Assembly: GCA_002049455.2 (NCBI GenBank)
Contig: KV919019.1
Span: forward strand, 51,266 to 115,265
DNA length: 64,000 nt
Reading direction: 5' to 3'
From: Porphyra umbilicalis
Lineage: Eukaryota > Rhodophyta > Bangiophyceae > Bangiales > Bangiaceae
Under the pieces are notes generated by a model that was not told where the DNA came from, did not search any database, and saw only the letters and a program-made list of their open reading frames with translations. The translations under genes and the position numbers were made by a program. Position 1 is the stretch's first letter; each line of letters opens with the position of its first letter. Positions 44,821 to 55,691 of the stretch are shown here, piece after piece.

Positions 44821-45021
44821 CAGTCGATATCCGCTTATGTATCACCCCCACGCACGCACAGCCATGCAGGAAAAGGTGGGCTACAAACGTCCGCGCCGCG
44901 ACCAGAAATAACTTCTCTCCTGCTCCACAGTGGCAGAAGGGCCGATTCTGGACATAATTGCTCTCCCAGTTATATGACAGGGTGTCATATAACCGGAGCG
45001 CATATAAGCGGATATTGACTG
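44821..45021. mobile_element. 201-bp mariner/pogo-like MITE
   Basis: Ends CAGTCGATATCCGCTTATGT and its near-exact inverse (AGCGGATATTGACTG at the right) are flanked by TA at 44819-44820 and 45022-45023. CAGT...CGCTTAT ends with TA duplication are typical of pogo/Tc1-mariner elements. Different family from 11938-12068. No coding capacity. Confidence 0.8.
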
Positions 45022-45489
45022 TACTGGACGCGTTCGGAGGCAATTTGAAAATTGTGGGTACCGGCGCCAGTACAGCAAATCAGCATATGCCCCACTTTGC
45101 AGACGATGGTTCACCAAACCAACGCAACCCTGGTTTCATGTCACTCGCTGGTCGCACAGATTATGCAGCGGGGGCTACTTCTTGATTGCGTCTTTTTTTC
45201 GTCTCATGCAAGCCAGCCGGCTTGATCCGCCCTATCAGTTTGAGTGGACTGAACTTATCAGATGGATCATTGTTGCAACGGCTATTGCTGAGCTGGAAAC
45301 CGGACGCAGCGCTTCACCAGTGTCGCGCGACCCGCGCGCATTCAGGCGCTTCTCGCACTCACAGCCCCTTTTTTTCGGAGTACCGCCGGAACTCCCATAT
45401 CTGTCATGTGAGAGACTTTGGCTCCTGGTGGACCATTTCCGACGCTCCCACATCGTTTTTGGGACAGGCTTTAGTGCATGAGATATACC

Positions 45490-45688
45490 TTTAGGTGTGT
45501 TCCCGACCGCACGCGGCGGCAGCCGTCACGGCCCGTGCGGCAGAGGACGGCGGCGGCGGTGGCGGCCCCGCAGCACCCACCGCCGCCGGTCGCGTCCCCG
45601 TGTGGCCGCAGCGGCGCGACGCCGGCGGTGCCGCCACGCGGCGCCGTGGTGCGGTCGGGCGCGGCGCCGCGCACAGGTGGTGCCACCG

Positions 45689-45723
<35 letters not shown>

Positions 45724-46560
45724 GCCCACTGCCACCAGCGCCGCTGCCACCGCCACCGCCGCCGTCACGGCTGCCGCCGCCGCCGCGCGTCACGCCGCCG
45801 CCGCGCCGGGCCGCCGCTCGTCGCCGCCAACACCGCCGGCGGCGGCGGCAGCACCACGGCCGTCGCTGCCGACGCGCCCGTGGCGACGGCACGCCCGCCG
45901 CCGCCCGTGCCCGCCGCACCGTCCGCCGCCGCCAGCCGCTCGTGCGGCGCCGGGCCGGCGGCGGCGCCCGCCGTCCAACCGAGCAGCGGGCACCGCTACC
46001 GCTGCCACCCCCGTTGTCGTGGTCCCCCCCCCTCCCCCCCCCTCCCTCCCGCCCACACACCCCGCGCCGTCGGCGCGGCAGCCGTCCACTTGGCGGCAGC
46101 GGCGGACGTCTGCCCCGTCGACCGCACCGTTGGCGGCGCGGCGGCCGCGGCAGCGTCGCGCGGCGCCGCCAGGGTCGACCCGCCGTCTGCCGCAACCGCC
46201 GCCGCCGTGCGGCGGCGGTCTGGACCCGTCGGCGGTCGGTCGACGGGTGCCGCGGATGACGGGGCCGCCGGCGCATGACCCTCGGCCGGGGGGGGGGGGG
46301 GGGACGGCCGCAATGGCTGCGGCGGCGGGTGGCATCGACGCCACCCACGCGTCGCTGGCGGTCGGAGGGGGGAGCCCCCGCGCGGGGGCGGATCGGGGAG
46401 GAGGGGGGGGCACGCCCTTGCTGGCGGGGCCGGCCGGCGCGTCGTCATTGCGGCGGCCACGGTGGCGCGTGGGGGGCACCGCAGCTGCCGCCGCCGCCGC
46501 AGCCGTCGCCGGCATGGGCGCTCGCGGGTCGCTTCGCGCCGACGTCGGAGGGTGCAGAAA
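45490..46560. other. GCC-rich region, coding status unclear
   Basis: About 1 kb of CCGCCG/GCCGCC-rich DNA open in most frames of both strands. Translations are Arg-, Pro-, Ala- or Gly-rich with no domain. Homopolymers (C-runs at 46030, G-runs at 46290) would also break frames. I do not call a gene. Confidence 0.5.
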
Positions 46561-46816
46561 AAAGAGGAATCGCGCGCGCCAACTTTAAAGGTGGGCGTGT
46601 GCCACTTTCCTACCCATCGCATACTAACAGCTTGCTGAGGGGCCTTCTACCCCTATGTGGGCAGACCCCACCCCAGACCGCAGCGGCCCTGTTCCCCCGC
46701 GTGGACAGATCCTGCCCCTGTAGATAGAGGCAGTGGACATAGCCCCCGCAGCCGCCCAAGCCTATTGCCGCCGCCGGCACCCGCGGCTCCCGCCCTCTCC
46801 CCCGTTGATGGCAGCT

Positions 46817-47278
46817 CTACGGGGTTGCCCCGACTGTGGTCCGTGCGGCGGCGTCCGACGCGCTAAAGACCTTGGGCAGCCGGCAGCAAAACGAGGGCAC
46901 CTTGATGGTCGTCTGAAACCACTTGTAAACAACGCAGCGGTAGCAGTTGTGACACCACCTCGTCCGCCGGCAGCTGTATGCGACAATGCCACCATCAGAG
47001 GTGGAGGAACCAGCGGAGAGGCTGCTACTGGCGAACCACGAGTAGTAGGTCTTGGCCCACACAGACTTGTTGTAGGAGCCGCACATGAAGACACCGCACC
47101 GGTCCGTTGGCGGAAGCGGTGGGCCGGTGAGCCAGCCCTTACTGACCTCGCCGCCATCCTCTGTGGTGTCGGCGACGTACTTTTCGGGCACCGCCTCATC
47201 CTGCGCCGCAGCCACCGTTGCGAGCAGCAACGCAGTCAGCATCCCGGCGGCCAGGAAGGACTTGAACGACACCATCAT
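46817..47278 (-). CDS. small secreted cysteine-rich protein
   Basis: A 153-codon single-exon frame. Residues 1-25 form a signal peptide (MMVSFKSFLAAGMLTALLLA, cleaved near AAA-Q). The mature part is about 128 residues with eight cysteines in two clusters (CGVFMC; SC, WCHNCYRC, CC) and is rich in Tyr, Trp and Ser, like an extracellular disulfide-bonded protein. No known family is recognised. Two ATGs are adjacent (47278, 47275). A TATA box lies 170 bases upstream. The last 15 residues are Ala/Thr-rich and may be less constrained. Cell-wall or defence roles are possible but not shown. Confidence 0.6.
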   Translation of the reverse strand: MMVSFKSFLAAGMLTALLLATVAAAQDEAVPEKYVADTTEDGGEVSKGWLTGPPLPPTDRCGVFMCGSYNKSVWAKTYYSWFASSSLSAGSSTSDGGIVAYSCRRTRWCHNCYRCVVYKWFQTTIKVPSFCCRLPKVFSASDAAARTTVGATP

Positions 47279-47449
47279 GGCCGATTGGGAGGATGAAGGA
47301 CGGGAGAAGAACAGAGGGTGGTGGGACGGTGAAAGGGAAAAGGGGCGGGAGAGGGCTGGGCAAAGGGATGTGGACAGAGGCCCGTGTTGTTGAGAAGCAC
47401 ATGGGGAGAGGGGGCCGCGTCACACCCCAACGCGGCGGCATGTCTCCTC

Positions 47450-47455
47450 TTATAG
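47450..47455 (-). promoter_or_regulatory. TATA box of the secreted-protein gene
   Basis: The minus strand reads CCTATAAGAGG, a near-consensus TATA box 172-177 bases before the ATG at 47278, implying a 5' leader of about 140 bases. Confidence 0.5.
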
Positions 47456-47842
47456 GCGCATTGCCCGCACCCAGACAAACACTCGTCGGCTTGACCCATT
47501 GCAGGAGCGAGAAGGGGCGCGGAGCGGCTCCCAACCAAAGCTGACAAGGCCAACCTGACCAACCTGACCGTTCCTGACGCTGGCGAGCCCCCTCGCCACT
47601 GCATGGGGACAGTTGGGACAGTTCGGAGAGGGGGGGGAAGCTCATTCACAGCGGCTCTTCTCACGTTTCATGTGCAGACCGATGGCGCGCCAACAAGGAA
47701 AAGGGAGCACCAGCAACTGCGGGTTACGGGTTTGGCGGCCCAGAGGCCAGCGATGAGGCCTCCCCACCGTGCCAAAGCCTTCACGTGCTGCCGTCTAACC
47801 ACCCCCCAGTTGACGTTCCTGATCCCTACACCATGGATGACA

Positions 47843-47912
47843 CCAATAAAAGGCATGCACTAAATATAATCGAATCGGTTTAATTCCCTGGCCTTTAGGA
47901 CAGAGTGCTCTC
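47843..47912 (-). repeat. dispersed repeat R, copy 2 (inverted)
   Basis: Reverse complement of 5983-6050 with a handful of changes, including the AATTAAACCGATTCGATTAT core. A partial third copy is at 49670-49702. Shortly downstream of copies 2 and 3 is another shared string, CTAGTGCACGTTGCGGGAG (48092 and 49737), so the repeat unit is longer than 70 bases and copy 3 has an internal deletion. Confidence 0.6.
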
Positions 47913-50090
47913 AAAGTCTAGGGAAAAGCCATCCTCCGCCCTGTTCAACGTCTATGATGTTGAAAATTCCTGCTCGTCGCCGCTGTAAGCTGATGGTGCT
48001 GCTGCAAAGCAAAATCAAGAAATCCCCTGACCTTGAGGACAGGATACTATCCAACATGCGCATTGGAGCCCCCATTCTAATTTTTTTCGAGCTAGTGCAC
48101 GTTGCGGGAGTACTTGCAAAACAGCTGGGTGGCCGCGGAGAGACCTCGTACGGCTCAGACCGTACGGTGAGTTCGACATGGTTAGAAGCGTCACTCTGCA
48201 ACGTATCTCTGCATGTGTTTTGGCAGCATGGCCGTACGTTGGGCGTTTGTGAGGTCCTAACATGTGAAGGAAGGTTTTTTTTCTCGTTCAGACGGCTAGA
48301 AACGGGGGGTCTGTGCTTCAGACGAGCTGGAAACGAGGGTGCGTGCTGCATATGACCGCGTCGGGTGAGGAATTGATGGCATAATTGGTGGAACCTGCCG
48401 CTGAGATGCTCCAGACGGTGTTTTTGTTCTTCAAATTTTTGAACGCGCAGCAGAGGGCCAAGATCGGGGACAGCCGAGACGTGTGGAATGTGGTCTGACC
48501 GTGGCGCGCAGGCTGGAGCGGACAGTCGCGAGTGGCGTGACGTAGCTGCCCGCGTGGTGCTGTGCGCGGGCCTGTGACGAGGAGAGGGCGGCGCCGTCCG
48601 TGTGGCCCGTGCGAGGGGGTGTGGTGGTGTCGCGGTGGCGAAACTGGCCGTGCGGGATGTCGCGCAGCTGACCGCGCGGTACGTCAAAGGGGGAGGAGAC
48701 TGGACAGGGGGGTACGTTCGGGGGGTTTTGGAGGGGTTGAGGGGGCGTGGGGCTGGAGGGGGGGGGGGGTGAAGACGCCGCTGGCCTGCCGGTGGCAGCC
48801 CCTACGGCGACGGCGGCGGCCCCTGGGCCCGCGCCCCCTGCTGCGATAGGCTTTCTGCTGGGAACAAACCTAGCCACCATGGACGAGGGGGCGGGAGTGG
48901 TGTGGCGTTTGCCCCGCGGGGCGGGTGGGCTGCGCGGTAGCGGCGGCGAAGGCGGACGTAGGTGTGAGGCCGGAGGGCTGGGGGGGGTGAGGCTGTCGAC
49001 AAGCCGTGCGTGACTTGGGACTGTCGCAAGCACGGCGTCGTCTGGGTGGGAGGCCGGCGCGCTCCGGGGTGGCCGGCTCGGGCGCGCGCGCCTGGCCGTG
49101 GACGCCCGCAGGGGCATGAAAATAAACCCTATGCAGTGCATGAAAAATATAACCACGTGCCAAGTGAAGTGCGTCGCGGCATGTTTCAAGCCTAAATATT
49201 GCTTTGGAACTTACACAAATAGATGGTCTTTGATCACAGCACAACTCCAGGCCAGAGGGTGTTTTCGCGTACGCGCTTTCAGTCAGATGTTTGCAGGGGT
49301 TCGAACCGCCAACTCCCGGACGCGACCCAAAGGTGAGGCCCAACGAGAAAAGCGGCGCCCGCCCGCGCATGTAGTATCTCATCCAGAAGGGCACCCCGTC
49401 GATTGTGTAAGGAAAAATCGTCGTGTGGGCCGTTTGCTGCTCCTCAGAGCACTGTAGTTCAAAGCAAATCACAATCAAGTCGCCTCAGTACGCGCGACCG
49501 GAGGGGGTCCCTTACAGCAGCGGTCGGCCCGCCCCGGATGGAATGCGGTCGGGATTCAAATGCACTGCCGGACGGAAAGTCCAGCACAGGGGAATGGCAA
49601 CGAGAGGCTGGAGAACAGATCGTTACAACGTTCCCGCGAGCTGGGCATCATCACATCATTCACAGTGCTGGAATTCCCTGGACTTTAGTCTAGGGTGCTT
49701 TCTCACACCCACACGTCGAAAAAAAAGTCCTTTTTTCTAGTGCACGTTGCGGGAGTACTTAAAAAACGTTTTTGGCGGTCCGTTTGGCTCCCTACGCCGT
49801 TGGAGGACGTCCCCCGGCGCTTTCTTGACTATGGGAACATGCGCCGGGGCTGCCCGCATCTTTCTGTGAAGTTGCTAGAGGTGGCGACGTCTTCATCGCC
49901 CGTACGGTCCGCGGAAGCAGAATCGTGGTTAAAAAGGTGCGTGAGGGCAGGTGCGGCGTTTACGGGGTCGTGGGGGCAGGTGGACGCGGCCACGAACGGC
50001 CATGATGTCGCAATTCCGCGGTAGTTGGCCAGAATCGGGCTCTGCGGGCCCTGTGGGAGACGTCGGTTTTGATTTTTCAAACAGGGGGTC
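47913..50090. other. repeat-bearing region without firm gene
   Basis: A minus-strand Pro/Ala-rich frame from 48880 to 48431 (MVARFVPSRKPIAAGGAG...) is open but has no domain and could be composition. Supported structure is limited to repeat R fragments, the tRNA-like repeat at 49288-49350, and a short string shared with 51000-51035 (GGGTGTTTTCGCG, CGCGCTTTCAGTCA; first copy 49257-49287). Confidence 0.35.
49288..49350 (-). repeat. tRNA-like repeat (SINE-type), copy 2
   Basis: The minus strand matches 17521-17588: TCACCTTTGGGTC, CGTCCGGGAGT, then a B-box-like GGTTCGAACCC. The anticodon and acceptor parts of a tRNA are not formed. Two copies of one tRNA-derived family are therefore present in the window. 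Confidence 0.5.
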
Positions 50091-50990
50091 GTGTCGGCGC
50101 TGACTGCGCTGCGGCCTGCGTGGTCGCGTCCCTTCCCGCAACACCCGCGCGCGGCGGGTGGGGGCGGCGGCCACCGCCGCTGGCGGTGTTGCCGCCGCGC
50201 CTGCCGCCGACGCGGCGGTGAGCAGTGGACGACCGTGCGCACGACGCGCGCCCGCACACGGCAGCGAGTAGCGCCCGCGGCCGCGGCGGCCGCGGCCGCG
50301 GCGGTGCCGGCGGCGGCGGCGGCGGCGGCGTGGCGCCCCTGCTATTTTCTCGCTCCACCCCGCCGCCCGCCCCCCCGTGCCATCGACGGCTTCTTCCCCC
50401 CCCTCCGCCTCTGTGGCCCCACATACCCCCCCCTCCCCATCCACCGCGTCGCCGCAGAGCACGTGCGCATCGCGCAGCTCGGCCTCGAGTCTGCGCTGCG
50501 GCAAGCGACGACTGCCCAGCCAGCGTCGGCCGGTGGTTGCTCGGATGGTGGCGGCCGTGCCTCGGTGGCAGCCGCCGCCCGCCACGGCGGTGGCGGCCGC
50601 TGCTGACCCTCCGGTGGGTGCGGCAGGAGCCCCTCGCGGCGATCACCTACCCCCCCTCGGACGAAGACAAAGCGCTGGTCGTCGAGGAGCGTGCGGGCGG
50701 CCGCTACCCACCAGTGGGCGGGTACCCCCCCGACGGCAGCAGCTGCCGCTCGTGCGGGCCGCTGTGGACGCCGCGGCGGCGGTGGGCGGAGCGCCCCCTA
50801 CGCCAGCAAGCGGTGGTCACGTCGGCGACCGCCACCACCGCCGCCATGGCCGCCTTCCTCATCTCCTTTTTTCTGATCTCCCGCTTGTACGTGCGCTCCC
50901 AAGCGGCGCCGGTCGTGCAGGTGACGCTCACCCGGGAGGTGGTGCTCGACTTGCCCATGTATCTTTCGTCGTGTGAAAACAGTTCTATCG
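50091..50990 (+). CDS. possible membrane protein, frame uncertain
   Basis: Two plus-strand frames each have protein-like parts. The first (to about 50600) has RPCYFLAPPRRPPPRAIDGF and HRVAAEHVRIAQLGLESALR. The second (from about 50625) has LAAITYPPSDEDKALVVEER and one predicted transmembrane helix (AAMAAFLISFFLISRLYV) followed by VVQVTLTREVVLDLPMYL. They could be one gene with a frame change near 50600 in a GGCGG-rich stretch. No family recognised and the 3' end is unclear. Confidence 0.3.
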
Positions 50991-51079
50991 TTTTGCAAGT
51001 CCAGGGTGTTTTCGCGAACGCGCTTTCAGTCACATTTCCCCGTCGCGGTCCCACGAGCCGAGCGTCATGCCTGCCGCCC

Positions 51080-53070
51080 CCGCTGTATGGGCGCTACCCG
51101 CGGCGCATGTATGGCTGCCGCCGCCCCCGCGGCGGCTCCCGCTGCACCTCGCTGCCCCCCCCGCAGCGGTTGCCGCCGTCCCCCTCTGCCGCCGTCCCCC
51201 GCTGCCAGTTCCCCTGGCTGCCGCCGCCCCCGCGGCGCGGCCACTCCTGGCTGCCGCCGCCGCCGCCCCGGCTGCCACCGCCGCCGCCCCCAGCCGCCGC
51301 CGCCCCCGGTTCTCGGCACCGCCGGGTGCCGCCGCCGCCCGCTCTGGCTTCCCTCGCCACCGCCCCTGGCCACCGCCGCCCCCAGCTGCTGCCGCCGCGG
51401 GTTGCCGCCCCCGGCCGACGCCGCGCCTGGGCGCCGCCGCCGCCGCCACCTGTCTGCCCCCGCCGCCCTCCCCGGCTGACACCGCCGCCACCACCGCCCC
51501 CGGCCACCGCCGCCGCTGCCCCCGGCCTCCGACGCCCCGGCCTGGCGCCGCCGCCGCCCCGGGGTGCCGCCGCCGCCGCCCCCGGCCGCCGCCGCCGCCG
51601 CCACCCCGAGTCGCCGCCGCCGTCGCCACCGGCCGCTGCCGCCGCCGCCCCTGCCTGCCGTCGCCTCCGCCCCTGGCCGCCGCAGCCGCCGCTCCCAGCT
51701 ATCTCAGCCGCCGCCCCCGCCCGCAGCCGCCCCTTCCTGGAGCAGCCGCCACCTCGTGCTGCCACCGGCGCCACCGCCGCCCCCTTCCGCCGCCGCCCCT
51801 GCCTGCCGCCGCCCCCGCCCCTGGCCGCCGCCGCCGCCGCTCCCAGCTGTCTCCGCCGCCGCCCCTGGCAGCAGCCGCCGCTGCCCCATACCGCCACCGT
51901 CGCCGCACCCGGCTGCCGCCACTGCCGGCCGCCGCCACCGCCGCCCCCAGCCGCTACGGCCGCCGCCCCCCGGCCGCCGCCGGCCCCGCTCCCGGCGGCT
52001 GCTACCGCAGCCCCCGGCCGCTGCCGCCGCCACGGCCGCTGCCACCATCGCGGCCGCCCCCTGCCGTCGCCGCCACAGGCCGCCGCCGCCGCAGCCCCCG
52101 GCCGCCGCCGCCGCCGCCCCTGGCCGCCGTCGCCGCCGCCACCGGCCGCCGGCGCCGCCGCTCCCGGCCGCTCCCGTAGCCGCCCCGGGCTGTCGCCACC
52201 GCCGGCCTCGGGGGTGTCCGACGCCGCCCTCTGCAGCCGCCGCCCTTGACTGCCACCGCCGCAGCCCCCATCCACCTCCGCGGCTGCCCCAGGCCGCCGC
52301 CGCCCCTGCATGCCGCCTCCGCCGCCCCCGGCCGCCGCCGCCCCCAGCCGCTGCCTTCAATGCCGCCGCCCACTGCCTTCGCCGTCACCGGCTGCCGCCG
52401 CCGCCGCCCCGGCGGCTGCCGCCGCCGCCCCCGGCCACTGCCGCCGCTCCCGGCGGCTGCTGCCGCCCCCGGCCGCTGCCGCCGCCGCCCTCGGCTGCTG
52501 CTACCGCCGTCCCCGGCCGCTGCCGCCGCCGCCCCCGGCTGCTGCCGCCACCGCCGCCACCCCCTGCCGTCGCCGCCACCACCCGTCGCCGCCGCCGCCC
52601 CTGGCGGATGCCGCCGCCGCCCCCAGCGGCCGCCGCCGCTGCCCGTGGCGGCTGCCGCCGCCGCCCCCAGCGGCCGCCGCCGCCGCCCGTGGCGGCTGCC
52701 GCCGCCGCCCCCAGCCGCCGGCCGCGGCGGCGGCCGTCGCCGCCCCCGGTCGCCACCGCCCCTGCATGCCGTCGCCGGCGCCCGGTGCCCCCGGTGCCCC
52801 CGGCTACTGCCGCCACTACCACCGCCCGCTGCCGTAGCTGGTACCGGGCGCCGCCGCTGGCACCCCCGGCCGCCGTTGACGCCGCCCCCGGCGGCCGCCG
52901 CCGCCGCCCCCTGCCACGGCCGCCCTTTGATGCCGCCGCGGCCGCCCGCCGCGGCCGCCGCCGTCGCCTGCTGCCACCCCCGCCCCTGTCTGCCACGGCC
53001 GCATCCCCTAGCCGCCACCGCCGCCGCCCCCTGCCGCCGCCGTGCCTGCATGCCGCCGCCGCCGCCTGGT
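51080..53070. repeat. 2-kb C-rich minisatellite
   Basis: Irregular units of 18-36 bases, always close to multiples of three, with consensus GCCGCCGCCGCCCCCGGCCGCT. Pyrimidine (C) dominates the plus strand throughout. All plus frames stay open for hundreds of codons (Pro/Ala/Arg), which is an effect of composition. It ends abruptly at ordinary sequence near 53070. Confidence 0.85.
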
Positions 53071-53443
53071 GACTGTTGTTTCTTTGGAGTGCAGAAACGG
53101 TATGAAAGAAGCATTTTTGCAGAAAAAGACCGACATGGCCGTGATCAGCGCCCTTCAGAGATCCAAGAATGATCCTCTCCAAGAAAGTTGTGTTTTACTC
53201 ATGTTTGGCCCAGAAATGCTCGACACATCTCAGACGTGGGCAAGACTGCACGTGTGAAGGAACGCGTGAAGCAAGTGTACCCGACAGCACCTTTTCTTTT
53301 CGAAGCTGGGCAGGAAGCACACACAACATCATGAGTGATGTGCAATGGTGTTTTTTCTTTGAAAAAACAATGAGAGCCGCTGTAGGCAGGTAGGGAAGCG
53401 CAATCAACGATTCCACTGGATTGTGCAGTGTCATCACAAAGAC

Positions 53444-53566
53444 GTGTGATCCACTGGACTAAGCAGTGTCAGCGATCTACCGAATGCAGTGGTCAGGATG
53501 TAGCGTGTAATCCGCTGGACTAAGCAGTGTCAGCGATCCTACCGAATACAGTGGTCAGGATGTGGC
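53444..53566 (+). repeat. tandem repeat, about 2 x 61 bp
   Basis: Two adjacent units carry CACTGGACTAAGCAGTGTCAG / CGCTGGACTAAGCAGTGTCAG, then GTGGTCAGGATGT, offset by 61 bases. A decayed third unit lies at about 53408-53440. Confidence 0.75.
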
Positions 53567-55691
53567 GACAGAGAGGGTCTGTCGCAGGATGCTATTCTTG
53601 AGCACATGCCACCTTCACCCCCCGCGCCCGCTCGGCTACCACGCCCCGGTCGCTAGTAACACGCCCAGTCAGTATCCCGTCCACCCCCACCCAGTTTTCC
53701 ACCTCGCACCCTACCCAAACCGCGCTGCCCCCCCACCCAGTACCATGCTCGACCTGCACCTCAGTACAAATCCTCCCCCCCCACCCCATACCCCACCTCC
53801 TTCACCACCCACGGCGACACCTCTTTCACGGGCCCAATCCCCATGCCACTTCTATTGAGCCTACGCAATCACTGTCACCTACTCTTAGAAAGTGGCCGCC
53901 GTTCTCTTCCCCACTCAGCACTGACCCCCATATGGCGTGTACGCCTTCGCAACACCCACGACACAACGCTGAGAATCAGCCCCCCCAAGACACCTACCAC
54001 CTGCAGCGCCCATCCCCACGCCACGCCCAACACCTTCCCACTGCCTCCGCGACGTCTTGATGCGTCTGCCCCCAGTCACCTGGATACATTACGAGTTGAC
54101 GGCCTTGGTCCTACCCCATCCTACCCAGAACATACTGTCTGCCGACCCAAGATGGCGCGGCGCCTGCAGGCAGCTGCCGGCCAGCCTCGCCGCCACGCGC
54201 CGTGTCTGTGACCCGTCAGAACATGCTGGGGCCCGCTGTCTTACTCTGTCTTGTGACGCTCACATCCATCAAACAGCCACCGTTACGTCACCTCAAGAGA
54301 TATCCAAAAATGTTACCTGGGCACGCATCATTGTCGTAAATTCAAGCACGCCAGAGTCCACAATCGATATAATTTTCTCGTCGCAATGTGCCCCGACGGC
54401 ACCCCCCACCAGGGCCCCCCCAGAGCACCCCCCCCAGAGCCCCCCCCCCCCAGGCCCCCCCCGCACCCCCCCCCGAGCCCCCCCCCAGCCCCCCCAGGCG
54501 CCCCCAGCAGCCCCACCCCCCCAAACCCACGCACGCCCCCCCCCCCCCCCCCACACGCCCCCTGAGCACGCCGAGTTAATACACTGTGGGTCGGCTCTTT
54601 AGAGCTCCTCTGGCTCTCCATTGGCAGAGGCCCTCAATTCGGACCATCCATTGGCTGGAATCTGTGCTGTCAGATTAATGCCAAACACGAAGGCACTCTG
54701 GGCTAGAAGTGCCGTCGAAAACAACGTGGCTGCTCTGAGGCGCGCCCTTTTTGTGGCTCGGCCGATTCTCAGACGCAAGATGCGTGCAGCAAGCACTCGG
54801 AGCGATCGCACGACTGTCCGGTGGCGAACACCCGCACGTATGCGCCCACCCCGCATGTATGCGCCTACCCTGCCCCCCCCGCCCCCGGCCTACGATGCCT
54901 ATGTATCAACGAGGTATGCGCACCTTTTTGGCCTCCATCTGAGTGCCGTTTCTCGTCGGTTGTCCGAGCGCCTCACCCCCCGCGGTTCGTCACCCGGTGC
55001 ACCGTTGTGTCGCGCCCTCCCTTGCAGCGCACGTCTAGACGTCTCACGCCTCCCCGTGCCATTGCGCCTTCTCCCCCCGCCCCCGCCCCATCCCCCCCAC
55101 CCCGCCCCCCCTTGCCTCCGCCATGCCCCCATCGCTTTGGTTGGCTCGCTGCATCTTTCCTTTTGCTCCGTTACTGCATTGTACCTCGTGCTGTACCCTC
55201 CCACAGCAGAATTGACGACCTCCTGCGCCATGCGTCAATAGCTCCCCCCCATTTGCCTCTGCCTCGTCGCCGTGTCGGCGTGTCGGGCAAGCATGCGCCA
55301 GTGTCAGTCCTTGGAGGAGAGTGGGAGGTATATGCAGCGGTCGTTCCTTGTCTCACCTACCCCACTTTCGCGTACCACTTGCACTGCGGCCGTTGGCTCT
55401 TTGCCTCGCTGTTGTGTGTGTACCTCTGAGGTCACCGTATGAGTTGGCACACGTCGGACCATCGGTATGGTGCGAGTGGGTGCACGGTGGGGCGCGCTGA
55501 GTGTGTGCGGCGTGGTGCGCTCGGTTTTGATACACGCCCGGGTGCTCTGCGCGCCTGTCATGCCGTGTTCAGGCAACTTACGCTCGTTCGGTCCTGCTAT
55601 TCGACGTCTTTTTTCTCTTTTCCCTCTCCTGTGCACATCTCTCTCTGTGTGTCACTACTCGCTCCGGTGCGTGTCCCAAGCGAAATCTTGT
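53567..55691. other. C-rich region without recognised gene
   Basis: Plus-strand frames are Pro/Thr/Ala-rich and lack domains. 54400-54560 is a run of C7-C13 tracts broken by AG/CA. Three CCATTGG-type CCAAT boxes stand near 54616-54655 but no following gene is evident. Confidence 0.4.

Noticed and set aside
45478..46588. Conserved gene in the GCC-rich block
   Set aside because: All three plus frames and two minus frames are open with low-complexity products and no domain or promoter.
53567..55440. Proline-rich protein genes on the plus strand
   Set aside because: Open frames follow from C-runs; no start context, domain or poly(A) signal supports them.
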